Shown here: positions 46,270 to 59,328 of the stretch, piece by piece
Layout of the letters: each line of letters opens with the position of its first letter
How positions within the stretch are numbered: position 1 is the stretch's first letter
Assembly: GCA_038373885.1 (NCBI GenBank)
Contig: JAWZYV010015848.1
Location: 434,001-498,000 of the forward strand
Direction of reading: 5' to 3'
Length of the DNA stretch: 64,000 nt
DNA from: Cheiracanthium punctorium
Lineage: Eukaryota; Arthropoda; Arachnida; Araneae; Cheiracanthiidae
Position numbers and translations under genes: made by a program
The notes under the pieces: model-generated
Database searches by the model: none
What the model was told of the DNA's origin: nothing
Seen by the model: only the letters and a program-made list of their open reading frames with translations

Positions 46270-48791
46270 CCTTATAGTAGACGGCTCGAGTGTAAAGAAG
46301 GTCTCTCGGTCGGTGTCGATCTAACGGTCTGGAGTTTGGGTCGATTTTCTCCCTGATGTAACATGAATACGCGTTATAATTGTTTAAAAAATCCTCCAAC
46401 CAAGGCACCTACCCCGTAGACACATGTCCCTCGTGTAGGCTTGCCACACGATAAAACACACAAACCTACGTTCCCAAGAAAGAAGAGCCAGGACAAAATG
46501 GAACAAATAAAAATAGTTTTACACCCTTTCAGTATTCAGTATTAGTAAAACTTTCAATGACAGTTACAAGTTAAGATTATTTTCTTTAAAAAATGCATTC
46601 ATTAAAATCATACATGACTCCCCAAATATCGGACAAATCATTTCCTTTTTAAAAGTTTATAGAATTACTGAAAAACCAATCATAATAATTTGACTTTCAC
46701 TTTTTTGGGAATATTATACGTCAAGTGCATAATAAATTTCAATGCGTTCATAAACATTCAGAAATCTGTTGCCGTAAAATGGTCAAAGACACAAAATCGG
46801 TAAAAGTCATAAATTTTACTAACACTGGCTGTTAATGAGAATAATTCTTTTGTGTGAGTATTTAAAGCCCAGTTAGAATATTTTTCAGTTTTAAAAGGTT
46901 TTAGACCAAGTGTAAAGGATTTACAGTATCATTATGCTTCGTTTCTCCTTCCACTGCCAAATCTTCCGAGATTCTGCTTTATTATTCACATTAATGCCAC
47001 AACATGAAGTTATTATCAATAACTTTTACTTTTTCGAAGTGAAATATGTATATTAGTTTTACATTAGCATTGCATTTATCAGTGCAGTATTTTTTTATTA
47101 GCATTGCAGAATTTTTCTTTATGCTGGATGATAAAATAAACCTTACCTTTTGTAAATCTTTGGGAAAAGGCTGTCATACTTCTTTCGTTTTATTCAAAAT
47201 TCACTTATTAGATGTTAAGTGTTCTGAATATGACTTTGCAAAATTTCCTCTTTATATTCCATATTTTGATGAAATAATTTTGTAAATTGAGATACCAAAT
47301 AACTCCAAAATCTAACCTAAAATTTACATCTATATACCATACAACAGACTGAAAAGATAAAATTTTATTAAATCCTTAAAGACTGCAATTTTCCTGTACG
47401 TGCGTCATCGATACATATATTTAGTCATATCAAGTTATCAAGTTACTATGTGAGTATTGTATTTCAAGATATATTAAAAATTAAATGATGTATTACTTAC
47501 TACGATATTACAATGGAAATAAGAATTCGCAATATATTTAAACATAATTAGTTTTCATTCCTAATTCCGTTTGGAAAGTAACAATTGAATATTCAATTTA
47601 AGTTAAGGAAACGAAATAGCATACCATGCTTTTTTAATTTAAATAACGTTTTATATGTTAAATTTTCAATTTATGAAGCATAGCAAAGTTAAAATACATT
47701 GGTAGTAGCTATTGAAGTTGAAGGAACTAAAAGATATGTTGATTTAATGTCCAATTAATGCAGTTCCTAGTAAAATAAAACTGTAATAGAAACTATTTTC
47801 TTTAACTATATTAATATTTTCTTTATTATTTCTTTGGATGTGTTGATTATAGTACTTAGTTATTAAGTTTACGTATAATTTATATTAGATAGATCTAAAT
47901 TCAAAATAGTTTTAATATATTTTAATTTAATAAACTATCGGAAACTGCTGAGAATTTTTAATCCAAATGAAACCATAAATGAAAATTATAATATATTTTC
48001 AAATAACTATTTTTTATCAATTTCATAAAAGTAATTATTATTTATATGTGCATTTAAATATCTTCATGGCGCTTCTATGTTTTAGTGCTACAAAAGCTTT
48101 TGTTAATTAAACAAAAAAGTTCGTTAAGGCTGTTTAATTATTTTTGTTTTTCTGTCTGAGAGTATATTGTAATATTTCATTTAAAGTGGTAATATTTTAA
48201 AAAAAATTGAGGAAGTTTATATATTACACTGCATTCATTTTACTTATGAGAAAAGTTTAATATTACTATGATAATAGGCAACTTATGTAATGCAAAACTT
48301 TTCTTTGGCTAAGTTCATCTTGAAATAATAATTTAAAATTATTTTGTTTTTACTTTCTTTAAATTAGCAAGATTTCATTTAAATATATAATTTTCTAATT
48401 TCGTATCCGATTTTCATTGTATTATTTTACTGTGTTGTGCAGCGCTGTGAATAAGCATAAAAAATTAAAAATAAATTAGTTTTAATTAACCAAAATGGAA
48501 ATTTATAGAATAATTTTAGCAGCGTTTTCAATTTTAAGGTAATTAGGTGTACTTCATAACGACTTCTTTTTCTGCTTATTAGCTTACAATGTAGTTCGGT
48601 GTTAAAAGTTGTAAAGCATTTGAGCTAACAAATACGATGATTACTCTGAAATTTTTGGGACAGTGGTTGACGATAGACAAAAGAAAAAAAAATTACAAAT
48701 GTATATTTGACCTTTTTTATGGTTAAAAATATTAATTTGTGGCAAAAATTGCAATTTATTTGTCGTAGAATAAATTTTGTAAGAAATGAAA
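46270..48791. other. no gene seen; long A+T-rich stretch
   Basis: Bases 46270-46480 are of balanced composition but match nothing I know. From 46500 on the sequence is very A+T-rich with only short frames. Confidence 0.45.
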
Positions 48792-49364
48792 ATGAAGTTG
48801 GCCAGAGAGCATTATCGAGCTATGATTTTATATGATTTTAAAGTAGGGTTAAATCAACACGACTGCCTTCAACGTCTACAATTAGCATTTGGAAACGAAG
48901 CTACATCTCGTGCTACTGTATTCAGATGGGTTTACAGATTTTCGTAGAGGTCGAAGTTATCTCCTGAATGAAGAACACACAGGAAGAATCTGGCTGTAGG
49001 GACAGAAGACAGTTACAGCTAGCTGGTACACTATTAAGCGTCTTCTAGAAATTCTTAGAAAAATTAAGGTAAGGGGACTCATGTTTCATTATGACAAGCA
49101 TTTTCTCATACAGAACGATTTACTGTGGAATTTCTTGAACAAAAACACATTAAAGTGATAAAGCATCCACCCTATTTCCCTGATCTTGCTATGTGTGACT
49201 TTTGGCTATTTTATAATCTAAAAAATTTACATGGTCTCCTTTTACACTACGAAGATGAGATTTATCAGGCTTTAAAAGCACATTTTGAATCGATTCCAAG
49301 AAATGGATGGCTTGAGGCTTTTAAACTTTGGAAAATTCGCCTACAAAAGTGTATGATGTTGTAG
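48792..49364 (+). pseudogene. mariner transposase pseudogene, second lineage
   Basis: It opens MKLAREHYRAMILYDFKVG and LQRLQLAFGNEATSRATVFRWV, the mariner N-terminal helix-turn-helix pattern. After frameshifts and stops (for example TAG at about 48945), a later frame reads FLEQKHIKVIKHPPYFPDLAMCDFWLF, the box with the third catalytic Asp. The tail WLEAFKLWKIRLQKCM is typical of this lineage, with a stop at 49362-49364. The first Asp region is missing and the second (H.DNA..H) is damaged. About 570 bp survive of about 1 kb. It clearly differs from the 45-kb mariner in its tail. Confidence 0.85.
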
Positions 49365-51975
49365 GGGATCACTTTGCACACTCCTAAAATTTGGCATGTT
49401 TAACTTGCATCATTTAGCCGTATCTCAAAAATTTCAAAGTGATCCTTGTATCTTTTGGGTATAGTTTTTTGTTTTCTTTTATAATAATATAACAATGAAA
49501 TTCGTAAAAGAAAATTGTCTTTGCAACTAATTTTATGCAGTTTAATGCTTAGTTGCTCCAAAGAAAGTACTCAAAGATATTTTTTGTCTTAAAAATATCT
49601 CATAAATTGTATGCGGAATTGTTTTTTCCGTTCTGTTATTATCTTCCGCGAAAAGTCATTCGTTCCAAATACACTCCTCGTAACGTACTTAACTTTTACT
49701 ATTATATTGATTGCAATGACACTAATTCATCTAGTCATTTTCTAAAAGCAATAGAAACTCTTACAAGTTTTTGATTGCTGTCTTTCAAGTTGATGGCATA
49801 ATAATATAACAATGAATTCTGATATAAAAAATTTGCTTTTCTCTAATATTGTAAATCTTCCATATAAAATTTGGGCTGTCATACTATAACGGGGACTGGA
49901 AAGTAACATTCGTTATTCTGTAAATCAATATTTCGCTTGGCCGAAGCTGTAAAAGCTAATAATGTAAAGTTCAGTATGTATGTTAGGTAGGTAATATGGT
50001 TCTCGATAATAAAATATCAGTAACCTAATTCCCCAAAATTAGTAACCTAACGAGAATAAGGAGCCAAAACATTCTTTTCACATTTTTTCTCTACATCTCA
50101 AAGAAGAAAATAAAGATATCGATAAAATACAGGACATAAGAATACTATAACTAAATTTTAAAGACAATTTAAAATTCAGCCTCCTAGTAGGGTAGCGGCC
50201 ACCGTCCACTTTTTACACATGTCTTTCTTGAAATAAAAACAGTTATCTATAAAATTCTTACATTAAAATGTAACAAATATGAATCCTTCATTTAGGCACA
50301 ACTGCTTTGTCATGAAAGCTTATTAAAAATGCATCTTTTTTATTTAATAATGTAAAAAATTGCATTACTTTCTGGTACATATAACAGTTACATTGGTCAC
50401 ACTTGATGAATTTCACGTAATTACAAGTTTTGACAATTTAACTCTTTTTCATTATTTAAAATTTTTCGTAACACGCATTATCTTTAAGTTTTGGTTGTTT
50501 TTCTAAATGAGCGTATATGCTTAGAATATCAATGGAATTATTACTGAATACACTTAGGAATAAAATTAAGTTACGTAAATTTAAAATGATGTGCTTTGCT
50601 ACTTTCTTTATAAAAAGCTAAGCATTCAACAACACAAGAGAAAGTTCGAAAAGTAAATTGCACAATAATTTAAAATAAAAATATTAAAAGTAAAATGTAT
50701 CGAATTCAATTATAGATATGTATTTTACTGCCTACTTTTTGGTCATCTTGACTGTTAATTTTTAAATTATTCGTAATATTTTCGTGGATTTGATGAGAAT
50801 TTAGCTCCCGATTAAGAAAGCATCTCTGTACATGTCGAAACGTTTTTTAAATATTAGTTTATTATTGTTTATAGTTATTATAACTTTGCCTAGTTCAAAT
50901 TCCTTTAACATTCGTTTTATAACTGTATTTTCTGTATAAAGGATTCTTGTAAATGCCTAATTAGCTACTTGTAATTTATCAGCAGAAAATCTAATTGTTT
51001 ATATGTCTCCTCCCCCCCCTCTTTTGTGCAGATAGCTCTCTTGTAACTTTGTCTTAGCCACACAATAAGAGTAATTGTTCATAATTTAAATTTAGTTAAT
51101 AAGATTTTTCTTTCGTATGTTATTATATTTAGTGATAAAATAAAGGAACAGAAACAGTTATAATGGGACAAACTACATAAAGTTTATTGTGTAGTTTACA
51201 TAATATTTAAAATAAAAAATTGTAAATTTAAAAACAGATATTATATGGTACCAAGGTTGAGCATACTAGATTCTTTGGAATCACCCTGTGTACTTCTCTA
51301 AAGAGTTATTCGTTTCCTTGTACATTAAACGAACCTCTTTTTCGAAATCCGATGTTTTTATTGTGCCATGCTTAAATTCCTGCCATGTATCCAAACTTCG
51401 GTGCACAGAATGCCAGTGACTATTTGATTGCAGTTGGAACAGCTTAGCTTTGATCTGAAACAAGAAGAAAAGTTTACAAAGTTGAAGTTCTGTGCCCGAA
51501 CACGTGCTCATTCTTATACTAGAAATCATTTAACAGGTATTTTCCTGATCCACTCGGTCGAAAATCATTCCAAACGTGACTCATTAATACTTAATAAGTT
51601 TCGAAGAGAGAACTTCTAGAGTTCCCAGGAATCAATTGAATCCAATAAAAACGATGAAACTCTCCCTTTCCAAGCCTTCAGCTGCCAAATTTCATTTATT
51701 CCGGCTGTCAGGTGTAAAAAAATGAGTAAAACTTATGATCCGAAAATGAAAAAATAACAACTACCTTCACGTTTTTCTCTGGTAAAATAAGGAAAGGAAG
51801 CTGCTCGAATGTGAAGGGGGGAAGGGGGGGGGGGAATTCCAATTTTTTCCCCTTATTTTTTTTTCTCCTGCGATCTTACATAAGAGACCCTTTAAAGATG
51901 GCTGTCAACTCCTCTGCCGAAATTCTTGATCCAAATCTGATTTGGGGAAATTGGATTTCGCTAAGTTAGGAAGCC

Positions 51976-52017
<42 letters not shown>

Positions 52018-53394
52018 GAGAGAGTAGTATCCCGTGGGACTCGGCCAACCAATGAGAATTCTGGAAAAATATCCTTGCACGGAGAGACTTTGAAATGAGC
52101 GCCAGTAGAGACTCTTTTTTTCTCTCTCTCCGTGCCAGATTTGGCGATAAATCGATCTTTCTAATGCCTGGAGATTCGAGTTCACACATATCTCTGAATT
52201 ATTCAAGATCGAGCCAAAGCATTGGATATACTGGGAGCATTTTTATTTTTTTTTTATTTTTTGTTTTGTTTTGGCATCATGACGGTGGAAATCAATTTTT
52301 TAGGTTTGTAGAGAGTGTAAAATAGAAAACTGAGTAAATTTTGTAAACGTTTGAGTAAACCATGGATAAATTTATACGGTTTGGAAACTATTGAGTTTTT
52401 ACAGCTATCCGCGGGGACTAAAGATCCCTAATAACACTTCGTTTTGAACTAAATGATTTCTTTTGCGTATTTCTTCTGCGACTAGTGTGAAAATGGTGTG
52501 TTTTTTGAGACATTTATTTTTGTCGTAATATTATGAGTAAAATTCAATGATTTTCTGTCTTTGTTAAATTTTTAAAGATTAATTATGCATAAAGATAATC
52601 GTTATGCAGTGCGTTGACCTAATTTTAGGAGTGTATTTTTGGGGATGTCACGGATTTATGGGCGTGGGGGTCAAATTTATTTTTCTTGAATTTTCTGCTC
52701 TAAAATTTTTCTGCTCCAGTAGTTTTGTATTCGATTTTAGTAATTTTACCATTTTTAAAACTCGAATATGCTATTCTCAACCATAAGTTTCGTATCTTTA
52801 AATTTAATCATTGATTTTGTGTATAAAAAGATAAACTAAAAAGATGAATCATTTCGGAACATGTCGATTACAAATTACTTTGTAAGACATTTTTTGCATT
52901 TGTAAGTAAAACCATTTCACCTCCATCGTTGCAAAAACGTAAAGGTGACTATTCTATTAGTCATACTGTATTCGACATTGTCGCTGTTTTCTTATACGTG
53001 ACCGAAAAAACTTAACCAAGCATTAAACTTTTTGATATTGTTCGACTGTTTTAATGAAATGGACATTTCATTTTTATTTTTTTTACAAGCAATGGACAAA
53101 CAAAATTCATTCTTTATTTACGAAGATTATACCGAAACAAAGACGGTTCATAACTCGAAAGTTGTTTTAAATTTTGGATCCATCAAATATAAGCAATATA
53201 AAAAGTATAGTTTGCACATAGACGAAAAACATACTAGTGTGCACTTTAGCCGTAGTAGAACGTACCCAATTTATTCAATAATGATTATACATTATCTTTG
53301 AAAACGAAAAACTATACAAAATTTTTGGAGTTTTCTTCTTTACGAACTTTTTTCTGTGTGTACAGTGTTTGTGATCCCTTAAAAATAAACCCCT
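49365..53394. other. no gene seen; (GA)n tract
   Basis: A (GA)n tract spans about 51979-52023. Bases 51280-51720 and 51880-52220 are less A+T-rich but encode nothing I recognise. A G-run lies near 51817-51832. Confidence 0.4.
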
Positions 53395-54005
53395 ACTGCA
53401 CTTCCTTTACTTGTGAATGTTTTAATCTTTTTCAACTCTGTTCGTTTAAGGAAACACATATTAACACCGAGCACAGGTATCTTAATTCTATTTGCTTCAC
53501 CCGAAAATGTCATTTTTCCTTTTCAGCATTATTCGTCTAAAGGAAACAAATATTATTTTGAGACGCAGTAATTTACAACTGTACTTCCTTCACCTGTAAA
53601 TGAGGTTTTCTTTTTGAGCACCCCTCGTATAAGAAACAAATATTAAGTACTTCGAGACGCTGGTAGCTTAACTGTACTTCATTGACCTGTAAATGTTGTT
53701 TTTTCTTTTCAGCTCTGTTCTTGTAAATAAACAAAAGCGTAGGTAGCTGTATTTGCTTCACTTGTAAATGTCATTTTTCCTTTTCAGCTCTGTTGTTGTC
53801 AATAAACAAAAGCGTAGGTAACTGTATTTGCTTCACTTGTAAATGTCATTTTGCCTTTTCAGCACCACCGTTCATATGAGAAAACAAATATTACCTGGAG
53901 CGCCGGTGACTTAACTGTGCTTCCTTCACCTGTAAATGTCATTTTTCCTTTCCACCACTATTCGTGCAAGGAAAAAATTTTTACTTCCAGACGCGGTAGG
54001 TTAAC
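53395..54005 (+). repeat. minisatellite array (7 units, ~75 and ~93 bp) with splice-acceptor-like motifs
   Basis: Seven diverged units share a CTTCAC(C/T)TGTAAATG block, then TCATTTTTCCTTTTCAGC, then ATA/GAAACAAATATTA..GAGACGC or GTCAATAAACAAAAGCGTAGGTA. The GTAAATG positions are about 53413, 53503, 53596, 53689, 53764, 53839 and 53932, giving spacings of 90, 93, 93, 75, 75 and 93. Each unit thus has a donor-like GTAAAT followed by a pyrimidine tract and CAG. These pairs are only about 20-25 bases apart, too short for introns. Not coding. Confidence 0.8.
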
Positions 54006-54560
54006 TGCCTAGCAACCATACAATTTCCGGTGGGAAAAAAGAAAAGAAAAGAAGATGGTTCTGGTCATGCTGCCAAACTGCCGTGTGCCTTGAGCAAAGT
54101 ATATTCCCGGAAACTACAAGCTATTGGGCGTCCGGTATCTTATACATATGCACCAGTACCGTGCCCTCAACGGCGATGGGCTTACAGCTGTCATGTGTTT
54201 ATAACATGACCAACAAAGTTCACGGCACAGTTCAAAATGTGTAGAACCGGAAAACTGTTGCCGTAATGGGCCTTTAACTTTTAGGTACGCTGCTAGCACT
54301 CTAAATAGTGCTACTTAATTAAGTAACATGATTTTAGGTTCACACAATGTAGAAGCAAGCCGAAAAGTGAATAAGAAATTGAGGAATCTACAAGTTCCAC
54401 AAAATTATACATTTTATTTGTAGAATTTTCAAAATTTGTACTTTTTATTATAGTTTTGTTTAAATTTCCTGGTAAATCTAATTGAAGATCTTTTTCTATG
54501 TAACCCCCCCCCCCCCCCCAAGATCTATACAACCGGAATGCATAGATATACAACGGTTGA
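54006..54560. repeat. diverged repeat shared with 12.8 kb, plus spacer
   Basis: Bases 54060-54121 align with 12817-12877 (CTGGTCATGCTG to CGGAAACTAC). The rest shows no structure except a C-run at 54504-54519. Confidence 0.4.
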
Positions 54561-54641
54561 TATACAAGGAAAGTGATTTTCCCACGGAACAGAACATTGT
54601 TACTTGAAAAAATTTATTGAAAAAGATAAGCAACATATCAC

Positions 54642-54765
54642 CTACTTTTCAACAAAATAATAACCTGAACTGTAACACTTGTCGTACAGTGGGATTTTTG
54701 TTGCCCAATGTCATAGAACTCTGCCGCCTGAGAAAGGAACCAGAGAGGAAAAAATTTCGATCCCT
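54642..54765 (-). pseudogene. mariner transposase C-terminal fragment
   Basis: On the minus strand the peptide reads FLSQAAEFYDIGQQKS. After a one-base frameshift it reads IPLYDKCYSSGYYFVEK and a stop (54642-54644). This is the diagnostic mariner tail (..AA.FYD.GI.KL..RYDKC....G.YVEK). Downstream, AAAATCACTTTCCTTGTATA near 54562-54583 may be its terminal repeat. The catalytic domain is absent, so this is a truncated copy. Confidence 0.75.
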
Positions 54766-56250
54766 AAATAATTTTCACCAACTAAAATTGCCCAGATGGT
54801 TACTCTTATACTATTCTTCTGGAATTATTCGCCTTTCAAGATATTCATACCTATAACTAAGTTACACAAGCAGCTCTCCAATTACAAAAATAACTATTAT
54901 GCCCTAAACATAGAAGCTTTGCAGATTATAACCACAGATGGCGCTGTAAATGACATGACGCGTGCGCAGATAGATCCGGGATGGAACGATATTCTGAGGA
55001 AGAGAGCAAGGCATTTTGAAATCAAAGCTGAAGAAGGTGGTGGCCGCCACCGAAAGCGCTACAGACGGCTTTTAATGAGTTTTTAACTTTTTAAATATTT
55101 TAATTCTGTCCGTCCTTTTCTTTTTAAATTACACTAGCAGCTTTAAACAAATTCCAGAGTCACGCATATTTTAGTGTAATCTAAAGTCAATAACTGAAAT
55201 CCCTAAGGGTATTAAATGCAACAGAATAAGCATAATTTGTAACCAAAAATGAAGCGTCACGAAATAATCGCCGCGTTCACTGCGAGGGCAAAATCATCCG
55301 AGATTTGTGCTTAGCAGCTTATCGAAAAGACGTCATGCAGTTTCTGTTTCATTGGAACCAAATACTTGTAGATGTTTATTCAAAAGAGAAATTCTCGCCC
55401 TTCTGTGACTCTGAACCGTTTCCTCTCGCAAACATTTCTGGTACATTTTCCCGTCAAAAGATTTTCTCGTTCTTGTTTCGATCCATTAGACTGAGGTAAA
55501 GCGCACGTGCAAAGAGGACGTTATTTGCCGAACCTGAGGAAGTGTGCGATGTTCGATGCTTTGTCAGATTTCCGTGTACTCTTTGTCATTCCCTGAGCAA
55601 TCATTTTAAGCTTCTTATCAAGCAGCGAAAGATTATTTTTCACCGAAAAGGGGGGGAGCATTTGGAAATTGCAATGACTTATGTAAAACTGCGAGTCTCG
55701 GAGGAATGGTTTCCAGTTACGGAATGCAAGGGGGGGGGGGGGTATTTTCGAATGTACTGCACCGTGTAATTATGCTAAATCGTATTTTTATGGAAAATCA
55801 CATTTTCTGAATTTTATCGTTGTTTTTTAGGCATAAAATTCAGTATGCATGCAGTGTAAGAGTCGAATCCTATCTTCTGGGCATAATTTTGCTGGTAATT
55901 TATATCAGCAACTTAACTTATTTTTTATCTTCATTAAAAATGTTTGGTATTTATGAGTGTATTTTTGGTAATTTCATATGAAACGTGATTTGAAATTATA
56001 TTCCAATTATTCTATTAAAATATTATTAAATGAGCTTTATTAGGGAACGTAATAGGGAACAACTCAAAAGCAGAACAATCTGTTAGTGCTGTAGGATATT
56101 TTCTATTCTACATTTTGTAGCATTCAGAATACACACAAAATGAGATTTTTTGTTACTAGAGTAAGCTATAGTGGAACGAGAAAAGTGAAAGAGAGAGTTA
56201 AAGGAAACATAGAACATTATTGCTTAAAATAAATAAATAAATAAAGATTT
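54766..56250. other. no gene seen
   Basis: Bases 54890-55080 and 55250-55620 are balanced in composition. The open frames there (96, 64 and 75 codons) match no family I know. A G-run lies at 55730-55742. Confidence 0.4.
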
Positions 56251-56333
56251 CCGCCATCTTGCTGATAGTTAAGTCGAGCGATGGCAATGGCTGCCCTTTT
56301 TTCAGCGTTGGGAAAGGGTTGCGCCTCAAAGGG
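56251..56333 (-). mobile_element. piggyBac-like TTAA MITE, truncated copy
   Basis: Minus orientation. The intact end CCCTTTGAGGCGCAACCC abuts TTAA at 56334-56337. The copy ends after the AAGATGGCGG block, next to an (AAAT)n tract, so only about 83 bp of the 511-bp element remain. Confidence 0.75.
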
Positions 56334-56545
56334 TTAAATCACGACTCAACAGACAGCTGTGAAAATCGCCCTCTAAACTGGAACATAGGTTGGGGACATT
56401 ATTGATGTACAAGGACTTGGACTCATAGAGCTTCCATATAAAATTCATGAATGCCGTGAAATAGGATAAAAGAGAAGAATTAATGAACGAAATTAGGCAA
56501 ATCTAATTTTTTCTGGATTGCTCATTTTTCAAGAATTGCGATTTG
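56334..56545 (+). repeat. dispersed segment, paralogue at 59.33 kb
   Basis: It shares with 59329-59560, in order: CAACAGA.AGCTGTGAAAATCGCC, AAAATTCAT.AATG, AGAAGAATTAATGAA.CGAAATTAG, and CTGGATTGCTC.TTTTTC. The left boundary is exactly the TTAA next to the MITE. Not coding. Confidence 0.7.
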
Positions 56546-58139
56546 CGTTGGATAATTCAGAGAGATAGTGTATTGTTCTTACTTGAGCGGCATAGAAAGA
56601 AAGAAAGAACTAACTGAAAAAAGTAGAAATTAATTTTTTCAGTAAGTTTAGTTCTTATGTCAGAAAAAAAATTTGAGTAGGTGAGTGCTCATATAAAACT
56701 AATAATATTTACATTCCTTTATATGCACTTTGTCATGGAAAATTAACTGCTGGTTAAGGAAAGCGTTTATGCAATTACTGAGATAAAGATATCAGTAAAA
56801 AGTAGTAAACAGTAATGCAAATTCACATAAATGTGTTAACCATGAAGAATAAATGTATGCAATTTTGATAATGAACTTTATATGAGTAAAATTAAGAAAG
56901 TGATATTACTGAGTTGCATGTTTTAAAAATATGCATAATTCTGTATAAATGTATCCCGATTTTATAGAGAGCTAGTGTAATGTATGGTGTATTTTTTAAG
57001 GTGCAACAGGTTTAAATTTTGGGGGAAAGTCTAAAACAAATTCATCTACTGAAACTTGTTCATTACTGTATAGTAGGAAAATTTTTATTAAATAAAATAT
57101 AGTTTTTTAACATATTCAACAACAATATTTAAAGGTGTAAAGGGTTTTGATCAGCTGTCCGTCTATTATAGTTTTCTGTGCTCTAACTGCCGTAAATATG
57201 CATCGATATCCTTGAAATGTATATATATGCAATTGTTGTGTATTGTACAGTTTAATGTGCCCTATTTAAAATAATGTATTTAATATTTTTACGTTTTTTT
57301 AAGGAACACTCAAAACAAATTTCAATACACTATGCTCTTCGACCATAGTTAAAAGGGGCTTCCAAAGAATTAAATCTATTTCAAACAAAAAAATTTACAT
57401 GTTATTGAAGGTCATAAAATAATGCCCTTCACTGAAAAGTGTTCATGTAGTATTTATAATTCTATTGCAGGAGCACACAATAGAGTTCCAATGCATTACT
57501 GTTGAGATCGTGGTGGCATATACTCGCATTTATGAAAAACATAAAAGGAATGCTTTATTATTACACATTTTTTAATTCATCATATTTACAGGCATTATTG
57601 AAGGGTTTAACAGCATGAAAACGCACCATTAAATTATTATATTGTTAGATAATGCATACGCGTAAAGGAGATTGAAAGAAATACCTCTGAGATCGTTTCC
57701 AAATTTTCGTTATGCAATTATATATGTACAATAAAAGCAATTGTATGCTGCAAAGGGGCTCGGTATGATTTATGTTTTTCCGTATCACTTACACTAATTA
57801 AATGAAAGTGGAGTAAGATGGCAATCTAAAGCTTCAAATATTTTTTTAATTTAGTAAGTGGTTTAAAAACCTAAAATTTACAGAATAACGTTTTTGAACC
57901 TTCAGGCTTTATTTAAAAAGTTGCAACGATTTAATCTGCTTTTGGAAGGTGGCAGAGTATTGAATTCTCCAAAAATGTAATTTATGTCATCCTACCCGTT
58001 AAGTGCGGTAAGATGGTGAAGAGCTATGGGTAAGATGACGAATAAATGACAATACAAATCAAGATATGAAGGTTTATTTTTAAAACACAGAGAAGCAATT
58101 TCACTTGTCTTTTTTTTTCTTAGGTGCTCTCGAAAAGCA
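56546..58139. other. no gene seen
   Basis: A+T-rich, no coding similarity or inverted repeats noticed. Confidence 0.45.
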
Positions 58140-58812
58140 TTTAACTTTTTTCAGAGCTAAATCTATAGCTTTTATTTTTTATTTTTTGCTGGAGCTTGTT
58201 TTACAGGAGATCTTAAAATATGGTAAAAAAATTCTTCCTTGGTTTCCTCTGTGTTTTCCTTCCGGCCATTGGAAATAGAGGAAGTTGATGGCTGTGGAGA
58301 TACGGTTGTAGAAATGGTAGGTTCAGGAGGAACGGCCGGCAAAATAGCTCACAAATATTGAAAGCCAACGGTTTCCTTATTAAATCGGTGATTTACTCCC
58401 AGTTCCTCTGTATACTGAAAACGCAGCTATTCAAATTGTTTATGGGTTATTCCGAACGCTCGTTTATCTATATCAGTAACATATTGTTTACGCTTTTCTC
58501 CTTGGGAGTCGCTAAATGCACTTTTGAACTTTCCTAAATTGTGAGGATTCGCCTAAAACAAATAGATACAATTATACAACAAAACATAAAAACTTATCAT
58601 TTGTTTAAGCATTTATTTTTTAAAATTAAAATACTTACTGCTTTTCCGCTAGGACCGCATCTCTTTTTTTTAATCTCCTTAGTACTGGTTCCGACTCGTT
58701 ATGCTTTATTGCTGCAGCATTTACACTTGAGATTTTATCTGATACTTCAGCAAAAGCTGTGTCATCACTTCCTTATCCCACATTTGCCAATAATTTTTCC
58801 TGGTGTAACTTC
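58140..58812 (-). pseudogene. pogo/Tigger-type transposase relic with apparent 86-bp intron
   Basis: Minus strand. The first part reads SYTRKNYWQMWDKEVM and, after a 2-base shift, AFAEVSDKISSVNAAAIKHN, resembling the pogo-family N-terminal helix-turn-helix. A GTAAGT..TTTTAG stretch (58638 down to 58553) looks like an intact intron. Beyond it comes NLGKFKSAFSDSQ, DIDKRAFGIT and GVNHRFNKE, the CENP-B-type DNA-binding half. Two stops interrupt (after THKQFE and GFQYL). The sequence then passes to PPEPTISTT..SPQPSTSS and HILRSPVKQAP, like a pogo C-terminal tail, with the DDE_1 catalytic domain missing. A decayed domesticated gene is possible but less likely. Confidence 0.7.
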
Positions 58813-59328
58813 CTAGTAGTTTTGTTTTGGAGTGGTACAACCAGGAATTGTTAAGCCTAGCCTTTAATTTATAAGGTAGTTGATTCGGAAACGTACCAAA
58901 TTCGTCATCTTGCCAGACTTTTCCTTGCATGATTACAATGCATGCCCTCCATTCAATTAATTTCCACTCGTCGGCTTGATGTAGGAATTACTTACATCTT
59001 TCCTCGTCCCTTTTTTTCTTACAACCTAGTCGATGCTCTCTGGTGATAAATAAACACTGCATATCATCCAGCTAAACTTCTTAAGAATTCGAACTGTCTG
59101 TAAGACACGGAAAAATCTCCCCTCCGCCCTTCTTATAAAAATACCGCATGTGATTAACAGTGCGTGGAGATCATCTGACAATTACAACCGACGAGTATTT
59201 GATTTTTGTGCGTAGTGTGTGTGGGGGGGGGGGGAAGACTAATATCCAATTAGGTATGCAATCTGATCCACTTCGCCGGCAATCAAATCTTGCAATCTTG
59301 GCTCGAACGCATTCCGCCCGCAGCTGCC
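58813..59328. other. no gene seen
   Basis: Mixed composition. A G-run lies at about 59223-59234. The 69-codon minus frame upstream of the pogo relic does not extend its similarity. Confidence 0.4.

Noticed and set aside
53395..54005. Tandem array read as a run of very short introns or exons
   Set aside because: Donor-like and acceptor-like motifs are only about 20-25 bases apart and frames between units are not conserved.
53395..54005. CRISPR-like repeat array
   Set aside because: Units diverge throughout with no short conserved repeat alternating with unique spacers, and the DNA is eukaryotic.
54796..55086. 96-codon frame with a basic C-terminus (RHRKRYRRL)
   Set aside because: The N-terminal half overlaps mariner-flanking DNA on the other strand and no known protein is recognised. 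A basic tail alone is not evidence.
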